A stretch of 64,000 nt of DNA from positions 62,001 through 126,000 of the forward strand of contig NZ_JBGFSJ010000006.1 in assembly GCF_041365695.1 (NCBI RefSeq), written 5' to 3'. The notes beneath the pieces are model-generated. The model did no database searches. It saw nothing but the letters and a program-made list of their open reading frames with translations, and was not told the DNA's origin. Both the position numbers and the translations under genes were made by a program. Positions 45,587 to 54,395 of this stretch are shown here, in pieces. The stretch is from Rhodosalinus sp041365695. GTDB lineage: Bacteria; Pseudomonadota; Alphaproteobacteria; Rhodobacterales; Rhodobacteraceae. The stretch's first letter is position 1, and the number at the start of each line of letters is the position of its first letter.

Positions 45587-46498
45587 CTAGCCTCCAAGTT
45601 GCGTGCCCGCGGGCACCGGCATGCCGCGCAGGAAGGCGTCCGCCTCCTGCGGGCCCCGGCCCTCGCGCTGAAGCCGGGTGATCCGCACGGCGCCGTCGCC
45701 GCAGGCCACGGCGAGGCGATCGTCGAGCGCGCGGCCCGGGGCGCCGGCGCCCGCCTCCACACGCGCGCCGAGCAGTTTCACCCGCTCGCCGGCGATCCGC
45801 GTCCAGGCGCCCGGGAAGGGCGAAAGGCCGCGGATGCGCCGCGCGACCTCCTCGGCCGGGCGCGTCCAGTCCACCACGGCCTCGGCCTTGTCGATCTTCG
45901 ACGCGTAGGTAACCCCCGCCTCGGGCTGCGGCTCCGGGGTCAGGGTGTCGAGGCGGTCGAGCGCCTCCACGATCGCCTCCGCGCCGAGCCGGGCGAGACG
46001 GTCGTGCAGCGCGCCGGCGGTCTCCTCCGGCCCGATGGGCGTCGCGCGGCGAAGGAGCACCGGCCCGGTGTCGAGCCCCGCCTCCATCTGCATGATGCAG
46101 ATGCCCGTCTCCTTGTCGCCCTCCATGATCGCGCGCTGGATCGGCGCGGCCCCCCGCCAGCGCGGCAGAAGCGAGGCGTGGATGTTGAGGCATCCCCGCG
46201 CGGGGGCCTCCAGGATCGGCCGGGGCAGGATCAGGCCGTAGGCGGCGACGACCGCGACCTCCGGCGCGAGCGCGGCGAAGGCGGCCTGCGCCTCGGCGCT
46301 CCGCAGGCTCTCGGGATGGCGGACGGGCAGGCCGAGGCGCTCGGCCAGCGCCTGCACGGGCGAGGGGCGCGGCTTCTTTCCCCGTCCCGCGGGGCGCGGC
46401 GGCTGGGTGTAGACGGCGGCGATCTCGTGGCCCGCATCGGCGAGCGCCGAAAGCGCCTCGGCCGCGAAATCCGGCGTGCCCATGAAGACGATCCGCAC
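45587..46498 (-). CDS. fmt: Methionyl-tRNA formyltransferase
   Basis: A 303-residue enzyme that formylates initiator Met-tRNA from 10-formyl-THF. It has VFMGTPDFAAEAL, the active-site core CLNIHASLLPRWRGAAPI with the catalytic Asn and His, MEAGLDTGPVLL and a C-terminal tRNA-binding domain. It is the third gene of a def-def-fmt operon (4 bases after the second def), the usual pairing with the enzymes that later remove the formyl group. Confidence 0.97.
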   Translation of the reverse strand: MRIVFMGTPDFAAEALSALADAGHEIAAVYTQPPRPAGRGKKPRPSPVQALAERLGLPVRHPESLRSAEAQAAFAALAPEVAVVAAYGLILPRPILEAPARGCLNIHASLLPRWRGAAPIQRAIMEGDKETGICIMQMEAGLDTGPVLLRRATPIGPEETAGALHDRLARLGAEAIVEALDRLDTLTPEPQPEAGVTYASKIDKAEAVVDWTRPAEEVARRIRGLSPFPGAWTRIAGERVKLLGARVEAGAGAPGRALDDRLAVACGDGAVRITRLQREGRGPQEADAFLRGMPVPAGTQLGG

Positions 46499-46502
46499 CG
46501 CC

Positions 46503-46997
46503 CTACCCCGCCTTTTTCGCGCGGCGGAGCAGCATGTCGCGCTTCACGCGGCTCAGCCGGTCGAAATACATGCGCCCGTCGAGATGGTCGATCTGGTGCT
46601 GGACCGAGACCGCCCAGAGCCCTTCGAGGTCGCGCCGGTCGATCTGCCCGTGCTCGTTCAGGAAGCGCACGGTGACCGTCGCGGGACGCGTCACCCGCGC
46701 CGAGACGCCGGGCAGGCAGGGGCTCGCCTCCTCGTGCTCGGCCAGCTCCGCGGAGGCCTCGAGGATCTCGGGGTTGGCGAGGCGGAGGGCGCGGCCGCGT
46801 TCGCGGCTCGCATCCACCACGGCGAGGCGCAGATCGACCCCAAGTTGCGGCGCCGCGAGGCCCACACCCGGCATGGCGTCCATCACCCGGATCATCTCAT
46901 CCCAGAGGGCAAGGGTCTCGTCGGTCACCGCCTCCACCGCCGGGGCCGGGCGGCGGAGCCGCGGGTCGGGCCAGCGCAGGATCGTCCGCACGCTCAC
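46503..46997 (-). CDS. Peptide deformylase paralogue, catalytic Glu replaced by Gln
   Basis: A 164-residue deformylase-fold protein. Motif 1 is normal (GVGLAAPQ, 44-51). Motif 2 keeps its metal Cys (C94) but reads ASPCLPG instead of EGCLS. Motif 3 reads HQIDH (134-138): both metal-binding His remain but the catalytic Glu of HEXXH is Gln135. Hydrolysis should be strongly impaired; a binding or regulatory role, or altered chemistry, is possible. The GTG start overlaps the stop of the canonical def gene as GTGA. The twin layout is common in this order. Confidence 0.88.
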   Translation of the reverse strand: MSVRTILRWPDPRLRRPAPAVEAVTDETLALWDEMIRVMDAMPGVGLAAPQLGVDLRLAVVDASRERGRALRLANPEILEASAELAEHEEASPCLPGVSARVTRPATVTVRFLNEHGQIDRRDLEGLWAVSVQHQIDHLDGRMYFDRLSRVKRDMLLRRAKKAG

Positions 46998-47512
46998 GCG
47001 CGGGCCTGCTCGCGCTTCAGCTTGACCATCCTGCGGGTGATCATCTGCCGCTTCATCGGACCGAGATAGTCGATGAAGAGCTTCCCGTTCAGATGGTCGA
47101 TCTCGTGCTGGAGGCATGTGGCCCAGAGCCCGCCGAAGCCTTCCTCGCGAAGCGCGCCGTCCACGTCCATCCAGCGCACCTGCACCTCGGCCGGGCGGGT
47201 CACGTCGGCGAACTGCTCGGGGATCGACAGGCATCCCTCCTCGTAGGTGTTGAGCTCGTCCGAGGCGGCCACGATCTCGGGGTTGAACATCGCCAGCGGA
47301 CGCGGCTCCTCCCCCTCGCGCTTGGCGCAGTCGAGCACGACAAGCCGTTCGAGCACGCCGACCTGCGGCGCGGCAAGGCCGATGCCGGGCGCGTCGTACA
47401 TGGTCTCGAGCATGTCCTCGGCCAGCTGCCGGCGCGCGTCGGTGATGTCGTCGACCGCCGCGCTGACCTTCTTGAGGCGCGGGTCGGGGTGGATCAGGAT
47501 GGGCCGTTTCAT
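46994..47512 (-). CDS. def: Peptide deformylase
   Basis: A 172-residue iron/nickel-type enzyme that removes the N-formyl group from nascent proteins at the ribosome. All three motifs are intact: GIGLAAPQ (43-50), EEGCLS (91-96, metal Cys94) and QHEIDH with H136, catalytic E137 and H140. The ATG at 47512 begins at the family start MKRPILIHPDPRL. It leads the def-def-fmt operon. Confidence 0.96.
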   Translation of the reverse strand: MKRPILIHPDPRLKKVSAAVDDITDARRQLAEDMLETMYDAPGIGLAAPQVGVLERLVVLDCAKREGEEPRPLAMFNPEIVAASDELNTYEEGCLSIPEQFADVTRPAEVQVRWMDVDGALREEGFGGLWATCLQHEIDHLNGKLFIDYLGPMKRQMITRRMVKLKREQARA

Positions 47513-47607
47513 GGCCGTTGAGATAAGCGAGCGCGTGACCGTGCGCAACGCCCCCTTGCGCCCCGCGCGCTTTCGTCTAGCGTCGCGCGCCGAACCGGAG
47601 GAAGCAG

Positions 47608-48789
47608 ATGGATTTCGACTTCGACGAGGTGATCGAGCGCCGTGGGACCCATTCGCAGAAATGGGACAAGATGGAGCGCCTCTACGGCGTGCCGGCGGAA
47701 GACGGGCTGGCGATGTGGGTGGCGGACATGGATTTCCGCCCGCCCCCGGGCGTCACCCGGGCGCTGGCGCGGATGGTAGATCACGGGATCTACGGCTATT
47801 TCGGCGACGACTCGGACTATCTCGACGCGATCCGGTGGTGGATGCGGGAACGCCATGGCTGGGATGTCGCGCCCGAGTGGATCTTCACCACCCACGGGCT
47901 GGTGAACGGCACGGGCCTTTGCGTCGACGCCTACACGCAACCGGGCGACGCCGTGGTGCTCTTCACCCCCGTCTACCACGCCTTCGCGCGGGTGATCCGC
48001 GCCGCCGGGCGCCGCGTCGCGGAATGCGAGATGCCGGTCGAGGACGGGCGCTACGTCCTCGATTTCGACGCCTGGGACGCGCAGATGACGGGCGACGAGC
48101 GCATGCTCGTGTTCTGTTCGCCGCACAATCCGGGCGGGCGGGTCTGGAGCGCGGAGGAACTGCGCGGCGTGGCCGAGTTCGCGCGGCGCCACGACCTGAT
48201 CGTGGTGTCGGACGAGATCCATCACGATCTCGTCTATCCCGGCGCGCCGCGGCACCTGCCCATGACCGTGGCGGCGCCGGATATCCTCGACCGGCTCGTG
48301 ATGATGACCGCCACCACCAAGACCTTCAACATCGCGGGCGCGCATCTCGGCAACGTCATCGTGCCCGACGAGGCGCTGCGGGCGCGCTTCGCGGCGCGGA
48401 TGGCCGCGCTCGGGATCAGCCCGAACGCCTTCGGGCTGCACATGGCCACCGCGGCCTATTCGCCGGAGGGCGCAGCCTGGGTGGATGCGCTCATGGCCTA
48501 TCTCGACGGCAACCGCCGCATCTTCGATGCCGGCATCGCGGAGATCCCGGGGCTCTTTTCCATGCCGCTTGAGGCCACCTATCTGTCATGGGTGGATTTC
48601 TCGGGCACCGGGATGCCGGGCGAGGAGATCACGGCCCGCGTCGAGAAGGACGCGCGGATCGCCGCGAATCATGGGCCCACCTTCGGCAAGGGCGGCGAAG
48701 GCTGGCTTCGCTTCAACATCGCGACCCCGCGCGCCCGCGTCGAAGAGGCGGTCTCGCGGCTTCGGTCGGCCTTCGCCGACCTTCAGTGA
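47608..48789 (+). CDS. PatB/MalY-type PLP-dependent C-S lyase
   Basis: A 393-residue fold-type I PLP enzyme. The PLP lysine is K238 in TATTKTFNIAG. Diagnostic for MalY/PatB: WVADMDFRPPPGV near the start, VYHAFARVI, FCSPHNPGGRVW, VVSDEIHHDLVY and EATYLSWVDF. Members cleave cystathionine or related cysteine S-conjugates to a thiol, pyruvate and ammonia. An aminotransferase function is possible but less likely. GGAGG lies 7 bases before the ATG. Confidence 0.93.
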   Translation: MDFDFDEVIERRGTHSQKWDKMERLYGVPAEDGLAMWVADMDFRPPPGVTRALARMVDHGIYGYFGDDSDYLDAIRWWMRERHGWDVAPEWIFTTHGLVNGTGLCVDAYTQPGDAVVLFTPVYHAFARVIRAAGRRVAECEMPVEDGRYVLDFDAWDAQMTGDERMLVFCSPHNPGGRVWSAEELRGVAEFARRHDLIVVSDEIHHDLVYPGAPRHLPMTVAAPDILDRLVMMTATTKTFNIAGAHLGNVIVPDEALRARFAARMAALGISPNAFGLHMATAAYSPEGAAWVDALMAYLDGNRRIFDAGIAEIPGLFSMPLEATYLSWVDFSGTGMPGEEITARVEKDARIAANHGPTFGKGGEGWLRFNIATPRARVEEAVSRLRSAFADLQ

Positions 48790-48793
48790 CGCC

Positions 48794-49153
48794 TCAGCCC
48801 TCGCGCGCGTCGGCGATCAGCCCGGCGGGCGCGGCCTCGTCCCGAGCGAAGTCGAGCGCCACGCCGCCGGGGGCCGCGATTGGCCGCTTGAACTCGTAGC
48901 GGCGCTCGCCCCCCTCCTCGGCGGAGGTCACCACGAGGCACCGCCCGAGATGGCGCGCGCCGTCGTAAAGATCGACGAGGCCGCGCAGACGCGGCGCTTC
49001 GCCCGCGTCGAGAACGAACCCGCCCTCCCAGATCCGAAGCACGGCGTGGCTGGCCCCGCCCCCTTCCACCCTGAGGCGGGTGCGGCGGCGCGCGCGCATC
49101 GACCGCGCGGCATCGAGACCCGCTTGCAGTTCCGCCGAGACGTAGGTGGACAT
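48794..49153 (-). CDS. Small soluble protein, possibly PilZ-like
   Basis: A 119-residue protein with no sure family. An Arg cluster (RARRRTRLRV) followed by a beta-rich core (AVLRIWEGGFVLDAGEAPRL, then LVDLYDGARHLGRCLVV, then RYEFKRP) resembles a PilZ barrel, whose RxxxR and later Gly-rich motif bind c-di-GMP. The second motif is not conserved well enough to be sure. The gene is convergent with the PatB-type gene (4 bases apart) and faces the GST gene across a 219-base promoter gap. Confidence 0.68.
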   Translation of the reverse strand: MSTYVSAELQAGLDAARSMRARRRTRLRVEGGGASHAVLRIWEGGFVLDAGEAPRLRGLVDLYDGARHLGRCLVVTSAEEGGERRYEFKRPIAAPGGVALDFARDEAAPAGLIADAREG

Positions 49154-49372
49154 GATCCGCTCTCCGCTTTCCCTTACGACAAGAAGGTCCGCAAAAAAGA
49201 TGAAAATCAAGTGAAACCGGGGGCGCGGCGGATGCCGAAGCTGCGCGAGGATGTCGCGTCCGCGCCCCGCGCCGAAGGCTCTGTGCGATGCCGCAGGGCG
49301 GGTGCGCACCCTCCGCGCTTTCATGCCGGCGCAGGATGGCTATCTCTGGCTGAAAGAGGAAAGGAAAGCGGC

Positions 49373-50347
49373 ATGGGCCTTCTTGTCGACGGCGAATGGC
49401 ACGACCGGTGGTACGACACCAGCAAGACGGGGGGCGCCTTCGTGCGCTCCGATTCGAAATTCAGGAACTGGGTCACGCCCGATGGGGCGCCGGGCCCCTC
49501 CGGCGAAGGCGGCTTTTCCGCCGAGAGCGGGCGCTACCATCTCTATGTCAGCCTCGCCTGCCCCTGGGCGCACCGGACGCTGATCTTCCGCAAGCTGAAG
49601 GGGCTGGAAGACCACATCGGCGTCTCGGTGGTCCATCCCGACATGCTGTCGGACGGCTGGACCTTCGACACGGGCTTTCCCGGCGCGACCGGCGACCGGC
49701 TTTACGGCCTGCCCTACGCCCGTGACCTTTACGTGAAGGCGAAGCCGGATGTCAGCGGCCGCGTCACCGTGCCGATCCTGTGGGATCGGCAGAGCGAGAC
49801 GATCGTTTCTAACGAATCGGCCGAGATCATCCGCATGTTCAATTCCGCCTTCGACGGGATCACCGGGAATGCCGACGATTACTGGCCTGAGGACCTGCGC
49901 GAGGCCATCGAGCCCGTGAACGCGCGCATCTACGACACCGTGAACAACGGGGTCTACAAATCCGGCTTCGCGACGACGCAGGACGCCTACGAGGCGGCGG
50001 TGCATCCCCTTTTCGAAACGCTCGACTGGATCGAGGACCGCCTCGGCGGCAGCCGTTACCTAATGGACGCGCGTGTCACCGAGGCCGACTGGCGGCTCTT
50101 CACCACGCTCATCCGCTTCGATTCGGTGTATCACGGACACTTCAAGTGCAACCGGCGCCGGATCGTGGACTACCCCAATCTCTGGGGCTACACGCGTGAA
50201 CTCTACCAGTGGCCGGGCGTGGCCGAGACGGTGAACCTCGAGCACATCAAGCGCCACTACCACTACAGCCACGAGACCATCAATCCGCACCGCATCGTGC
50301 CCATCGGGCCCGTTCTCGACCTCGAGGCGCCGCACGGGCGCGGCTGA
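49373..50347 (+). CDS. Xi-class glutathione transferase (glutathionyl-hydroquinone reductase)
   Basis: A 324-residue protein of the Xi/ECM4/YqjG group. The catalytic Cys is C63 in SLACPWAHRT. Others: SNESAEIIRMFN, DDYWPEDLREAIEP, VNNGVYKSGFATTQDAY, FNLEHIKRHYHYSHETINP-like C-terminus (LEHIKRHYHYSH here). Such enzymes reduce glutathionyl-hydroquinones and link quinone detoxification to glutathione. AGGAAAG precedes the ATG. Confidence 0.94.
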   Translation: MGLLVDGEWHDRWYDTSKTGGAFVRSDSKFRNWVTPDGAPGPSGEGGFSAESGRYHLYVSLACPWAHRTLIFRKLKGLEDHIGVSVVHPDMLSDGWTFDTGFPGATGDRLYGLPYARDLYVKAKPDVSGRVTVPILWDRQSETIVSNESAEIIRMFNSAFDGITGNADDYWPEDLREAIEPVNARIYDTVNNGVYKSGFATTQDAYEAAVHPLFETLDWIEDRLGGSRYLMDARVTEADWRLFTTLIRFDSVYHGHFKCNRRRIVDYPNLWGYTRELYQWPGVAETVNLEHIKRHYHYSHETINPHRIVPIGPVLDLEAPHGRG

Positions 50348-50358
50348 CGGGCCGGGGA

Positions 50359-50736
50359 TCAGGGCGGCGGGGATGGCGGGGCGGAGCCGTAATGCTCCAC
50401 CATCGCCGCAAGGTCCTCGGGCGGGGTCGCACTCTGGATATACGCGCAGGCGTTCGAGCAAAGTCCGAAGATGGAGCCATCGGAGAAGAAGCGCGTGTTG
50501 GTAACGAAGATCACCTTGGCGTCCGGGACACGGTAGCTGGCGAAGTCGGCGACGGCGAAGGCGCTGCCCTGGTCGAGCACGAGGTCCAGCACGATCACCT
50601 GCCAGTCCGCCTGCTGAAGAAGGGCGATCGCGTCGTCCTCGGCCGCCGCGCGCCCGACCTCCGCGCCCTGTCGGTGCAGGTGGCGTTGCCAGAGTTCGCC
50701 CAGATCGGGGTTACTCTCCACGATCAGAACGCGCAT
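50359..50736 (-). CDS. Single-domain response regulator, atypical active site
   Basis: A 125-residue receiver domain without an output domain. The phosphoacceptor is D51 (VLDLVLD) and T79 is the switch residue. The acidic pair at the end of strand 1 is E7-S8 instead of Asp-Asp, and the conserved Lys near 102 is missing (AYIQSATPPED). It may be phosphorylated poorly or signal without phosphorylation. No histidine kinase is nearby. It converges on the GST gene, 11 bases apart. Confidence 0.85.
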   Translation of the reverse strand: MRVLIVESNPDLGELWQRHLHRQGAEVGRAAAEDDAIALLQQADWQVIVLDLVLDQGSAFAVADFASYRVPDAKVIFVTNTRFFSDGSIFGLCSNACAYIQSATPPEDLAAMVEHYGSAPPSPPP

Positions 50737-50953
50737 GCGAGCCCCCGTTACAACGCCGGGCCCGCGCCTCGCGCCGCCCGCAAACGCCCCTCCCCCTTCT
50801 TACCTTAAGTCAAACGCGACGCGCCGGGTGGAATTTCGGACGCTTCCCGGCCCGACCGGCAAGATTCGGCCGGCAGGAGTGGCGCGGGCCAGCCTTGCTC
50901 CCCCGGCTGCGCCTGCTAGCCTGCCCCCGTGGAAACCAGTTTAGGGTATCATC

Positions 50954-52141
50954 ATGCGCGGCGCGGCGATCCTATGGGCCTTGCTGATCTTCCTTCACAC
51001 CGCCGGCGCCGCGACGGCGCAATCCGCGCCCTGCGGCGGCCCGTTCCCGGACTTCGTGGACGGCCTGAAGCGCGACGCCGAGCGCCGCGGCCTCGATCCC
51101 GCGACTGTGGCGCGTTTCTTCGCAAATGTCCGCCAGGATCCGGACGTGATCCGCGCCGACCGACGGCAGGGCGTCTTCCAGCTGCCCTTCGTGGAGTTCT
51201 CGCGCCGCCTCATCAGCCAGAACCGGATAGAGAACGGACGCCGCAACGCCCAGCGCCATGCCGCGGTCTTCGACAGGATCGAACGCGAGATCGGGGTGCC
51301 GCGCGGCATCCTGCTGTCCTTCTGGGCGTTCGAGACCGATTACGGCGCGGTGCAGGGTGATTACAACACGCGCGACGCGCTGGTGACGCTGTCGCACGAC
51401 TGTCGCCGGCCGGGGCTTTTCCGGCCGCAGGTCTTCGCGGCGATCGAACTCTACGCGCAGGGCGACCTCGATCCCGACGGCACGACGGGCGCCTGGGCGG
51501 GCGAGATCGGCATGGTGCAGATGCTGCCGCGGGACATCCTGGAACATGGGACGGACGGCGACGGCGATGGCCGCGTCTCTCTCAAGACCTCGCCGCCCGA
51601 CGCGCTCCTTTCCGGGGCGAAGATGCTCGAAAGCCTGGGCTGGCGCGCGAACGAGCCCTGGCTGCAGGAGATCACGGTGCCCCGGGGCTTCGACTGGGCG
51701 CTTTCGGGGCTGGAGGGCACGCGGCCGGTTTCCGAGTGGGCGGCGCTCGGCGTGCGCGGGCGCACCGGGCCGCTCGGCCCCGGCGCGCTTCAGGCATCGG
51801 TGATCGCGCCGCAGGGCCGGCTCGGGCCGACATTCCTCGCCTATCCGAATTTCAATGTGCTTTTCGAGTGGAACCAGAGCTTCGTCTACGTCACGACCGC
51901 CGCCTATTTCGCCACCCGGCTCGAGGGCGCGCCGGTCTATGACGCGGGCACGCCGGAACCCGGTCTTTCCGGCGATCGGATGAAGGCGCTTCAGCGCAAG
52001 CTCGCCGGGATGGGCTACGACGTGGGCGGGGTGGACGGCATCCTCGGGGCGAAGACGCGGATCGCCGTGCGCGAGGTGCAGGCGCGCCTCGGGCTTCCCG
52101 CCGATGGCTGGCCGACGCCCGCGCTGCTGGATCGTCTGTGA
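50954..52141 (+). CDS. Lytic murein transglycosylase (MltB family) with peptidoglycan-binding domain
   Basis: A 395-residue periplasmic enzyme. Signal peptide about 1-22. The SLT_2 domain has the catalytic Glu127 in FWAFETDYGAVQGD, then EIGMVQMLPRD and DGDGDGR. The C-terminal 65 residues are a PG_binding_1 repeat (LQRKLAGMGYDVGGVDG, then VREVQARLGLPADG). It cuts peptidoglycan with formation of 1,6-anhydro ends. The start follows a 217-base gap shared with the receiver gene. Confidence 0.94.
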   Translation: MRGAAILWALLIFLHTAGAATAQSAPCGGPFPDFVDGLKRDAERRGLDPATVARFFANVRQDPDVIRADRRQGVFQLPFVEFSRRLISQNRIENGRRNAQRHAAVFDRIEREIGVPRGILLSFWAFETDYGAVQGDYNTRDALVTLSHDCRRPGLFRPQVFAAIELYAQGDLDPDGTTGAWAGEIGMVQMLPRDILEHGTDGDGDGRVSLKTSPPDALLSGAKMLESLGWRANEPWLQEITVPRGFDWALSGLEGTRPVSEWAALGVRGRTGPLGPGALQASVIAPQGRLGPTFLAYPNFNVLFEWNQSFVYVTTAAYFATRLEGAPVYDAGTPEPGLSGDRMKALQRKLAGMGYDVGGVDGILGAKTRIAVREVQARLGLPADGWPTPALLDRL

Positions 52142-52216
52142 GGCGGATTGCAGTCAGCGCGGCGCCCACCTATCTCTGCGGCGTGCCCGTCGGGGCGCAT
52201 CCCTTCCAGAGGCCGC

Positions 52217-52828
52217 ATGGGCGAGCTTGAGCTTCCCCGAGATCGCGATCCGATCACAATCCGCGAGATCCTCGCGCGGCTCGAGGTGCTCTCGCAGCGT
52301 GAGCGCGTGTCGCTGGGCGACATCCTGGAATCCTTCGGCCAGGCGAGTTTCGTTCCGGCGCTGATGCTGCCGGCGCTTCTGGTCTTTTCGCCACTGTCGG
52401 GGATTCCGCTCTTCTCGTCGATCTGCGGACTGACGATCGCCGTCGTCTCGGCCCAGATGCTCGTGCGGCGCCGGTATGTCTGGCTGCCGCGAGGGCTGCG
52501 CAAGCGCGCGGTGGCCGGCGGCCGCCTGCGTGCCGCGCTTACGCGCATCGCGCGCATCGGGCAATGGATCGACCGGAACACCGGCACCCGGTTGCGGCTG
52601 CTGACAGTACAGCCCATGGCAAGCTTGTTCACGCTGATCTGTCTCTGCGCCGGGCTTGCCATGCCGTTCCTGGAGCTTGTGCCGTTTTCCTCCTCCGTCC
52701 TCGGCCTGTCGGTGGTCCTGATCTCGGCGGCGTTCCTGACGCGCGACGGGCTTTTCGCGCTCGCCGGGCTCGGCGTCTTCGCCATCGCGCCGATGATCCC
52801 GCTGGCGCTGTGGATCGGGCTCGTCTGA
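52217..52828 (+). CDS. ExoD-family exopolysaccharide membrane protein
   Basis: A 203-residue membrane protein with about four helices. Landmarks of ExoD: IREILARLEVLSQRERVSLGDILESFGQASFVPALMLPALL-type start (conserved LGDILESFG), FSPLSGIPLFSS and VPFSSSVLGLSVVLISAAF. ExoD is tied to exopolysaccharide production and alkaline tolerance in rhizobia; the biochemical role is unclear. AGAGG precedes the ATG at 52217. Convergent with hemF, 3 bases apart. Confidence 0.9.
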   Translation: MGELELPRDRDPITIREILARLEVLSQRERVSLGDILESFGQASFVPALMLPALLVFSPLSGIPLFSSICGLTIAVVSAQMLVRRRYVWLPRGLRKRAVAGGRLRAALTRIARIGQWIDRNTGTRLRLLTVQPMASLFTLICLCAGLAMPFLELVPFSSSVLGLSVVLISAAFLTRDGLFALAGLGVFAIAPMIPLALWIGLV

Positions 52829-52831
52829 GCC

Positions 52832-53722
52832 TCAGATCCACTTCGCCATCGGCGGCAGGCTCATGAGCACCGCGTTGGCGTCGTGCCCCGTGGCCAGACC
52901 GAACTTGGTGCCCCGGTCATAGACGAGGTTGTATTCCGCGTAGAGCCCGCGATGGACAAGCTGCGCCTCCTTGTCCTCCTCGCTCCACGGCATGACGCGG
53001 CGGCGCTCGACCAGCGGCACGAAGGCCGGCAGGAAGGCGCGGCCGATGTCCTGCGTCAGCGCGAAATCGGCCTCCCAGTCGCCGGAGTTGCGGTCGTCCA
53101 TGAAGATTCCGCCTACGCCGCGCGCACGGTTCCGGTGGGGGATGTAGAAATACTCGTCCGCCCAGGCCTTCAGCTCGCCGTAAAGGTCCTCGCCGTGCGG
53201 CGCGAGATGCGCCTGCTGCGTGGCGTGGAAGTGCCGGGTATCCTCCGCGTACTCGATGCAGGGATTGAGGTCCGACCCGCCGCCGAACCACCAGGCGCCC
53301 GGCGTCCAGAACATCCGCGTGTTCATGTGCACCGCCGGAACATGCGGGTTCTGCATGTGGGCCACAAGGCTGATCCCGGACGCCCAGAAACGCGGATCGC
53401 TGTCCATGCCCGGCACACCCCGGGCCGCCATCGCCTTCTGTGCGGCCGGCCCCAGGGTGCCGTAGACGGTGGAGACGTTGACACCGACCTTCTCGAAGAC
53501 GCGACCGCCCCGCATCACGCTCATCAGGCCCCCGCCCGCGTCCGAGCCATCCTCCGAGGAGCGCCGCGTCTCGGTCACCTCGAAGCGCGCGGGCGCGGCG
53601 TCGGAGAGCGGCCCGGTGTCGTGGCTCGCCTCGAGCCCCTCGAACGCGGCGACGATCTCGTCGCGCAGGTCACGGAACCAGGCGCTCGCGCGGCCCTTCT
53701 CGCTTTCCATCATGGCGGTCAT
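52832..53722 (-). CDS. hemF: Oxygen-dependent coproporphyrinogen III oxidase
   Basis: A 296-residue cytosolic heme-synthesis enzyme that converts coproporphyrinogen III to protoporphyrinogen IX using oxygen. It has GGRVFEKVGVNVSTVYGT, HMNTRMFW, WWFGGGSDLNP, RGVGGIFMDD and QLVHRGLYAEYNLVYDRGTKFGL, all diagnostic. Full length. It serves the cytochromes that the ccoGHIS cluster helps to assemble; an oxygen-independent HemN-type enzyme would be needed for anoxic growth and is not in the window. Confidence 0.97.
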   Translation of the reverse strand: MTAMMESEKGRASAWFRDLRDEIVAAFEGLEASHDTGPLSDAAPARFEVTETRRSSEDGSDAGGGLMSVMRGGRVFEKVGVNVSTVYGTLGPAAQKAMAARGVPGMDSDPRFWASGISLVAHMQNPHVPAVHMNTRMFWTPGAWWFGGGSDLNPCIEYAEDTRHFHATQQAHLAPHGEDLYGELKAWADEYFYIPHRNRARGVGGIFMDDRNSGDWEADFALTQDIGRAFLPAFVPLVERRRVMPWSEEDKEAQLVHRGLYAEYNLVYDRGTKFGLATGHDANAVLMSLPPMAKWI

Positions 53723-53858
53723 TCCCGGCCCTCTTCCCCGTGTCGCCGCAAAGACGTAGCAGCGCCCGCGCGGCTTGGCCAGAACCGGGATGCCGCCCTG
53801 ATCGCCGCTCGCGCGCCCGGGCGTTGCGCGGACCGCCGTGCCGGCCTATCGTTCCGAA

Positions 53859-54236
53859 ATGCGGTTCGTGCTGATCTTCCTCGTCGCGCTCGTGACGCTT
53901 TCGGCCTGCACGCAGCGCGACATCTGCATCTCGCAGGCGACGCGCGATCTTCGCGTGCTCGATGGGCTGATCGCCGAGACGCGCGCGACGCTCCGCCGCG
54001 GCTACGCGGTCGAGGAGCGTGTGATCGAAACCACGCGCACACGCGGATGCCGCCTGGCCGACGGCACGGTCGGCGTATGCACTGTCGAGGTGCCGACGAC
54101 GGTGCGGACCCCGGTCGCCGTCGATCTCGACGCGGAGCGGCGCAAGCTCGACTCGATGCTGGCACGGCGCGAGGGGCTTGTCCGGGAAACCGAGGCGGCG
54201 GTGCGCGCCTGCCAGGCCGCCTACCCAGAGGGCTAG
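53859..54236 (+). CDS. Small lipoprotein, function unknown
   Basis: A 125-residue protein with a lipoprotein signal (RFVLIFLVALVTLSAC, lipobox LSAC, Cys17). The mature part is alpha-helical with Arg- and Glu-rich ends and a central Cys pair (GCRLADGTVGVCTVEVPTTV). No family recognised. I chose the ATG at 53859 because it starts right at the signal; the GTG at 53838 adds seven residues. It faces hemF divergently. Confidence 0.78.
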   Translation: MRFVLIFLVALVTLSACTQRDICISQATRDLRVLDGLIAETRATLRRGYAVEERVIETTRTRGCRLADGTVGVCTVEVPTTVRTPVAVDLDAERRKLDSMLARREGLVRETEAAVRACQAAYPEG

Positions 54237-54264
54237 GCGGCTTCGGCGCTAGTGAAGGTGTCGC

Positions 54265-54340
54265 GCCGAAGGCGCGCCAGTTGGATCAAATCAGGCCGAA
54301 GGCGCGCCAGTTGGGTCAAATCAGGCCGAAGGCGCATCAG
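54265..54340. repeat. Tandem repeat with a 30-base period, about 2.5 copies
   Basis: Units at 54265-54294, 54295-54324 and a partial one from 54325. The core is GCCGAAGGCGCGCCAGTTGG, then ATCAAATCAG; the second unit differs by one base. A 9-base inverted repeat (CTTCGGCGC at 54241-54249, GCGCCGAAG at 54263-54271) overlaps the first unit and could fold into a hairpin between the convergent genes. Confidence 0.75.
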
Positions 54341-54395
54341 CCCGGGCAACGCCCCCTTGACGGGATCCGATCGGGGCGGCCCGGCGGGGGCCTCG

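Noticed and set aside
54241..54340. A CRISPR array
   Set aside because: The 30-base units are contiguous without spacers and no cas gene is present.
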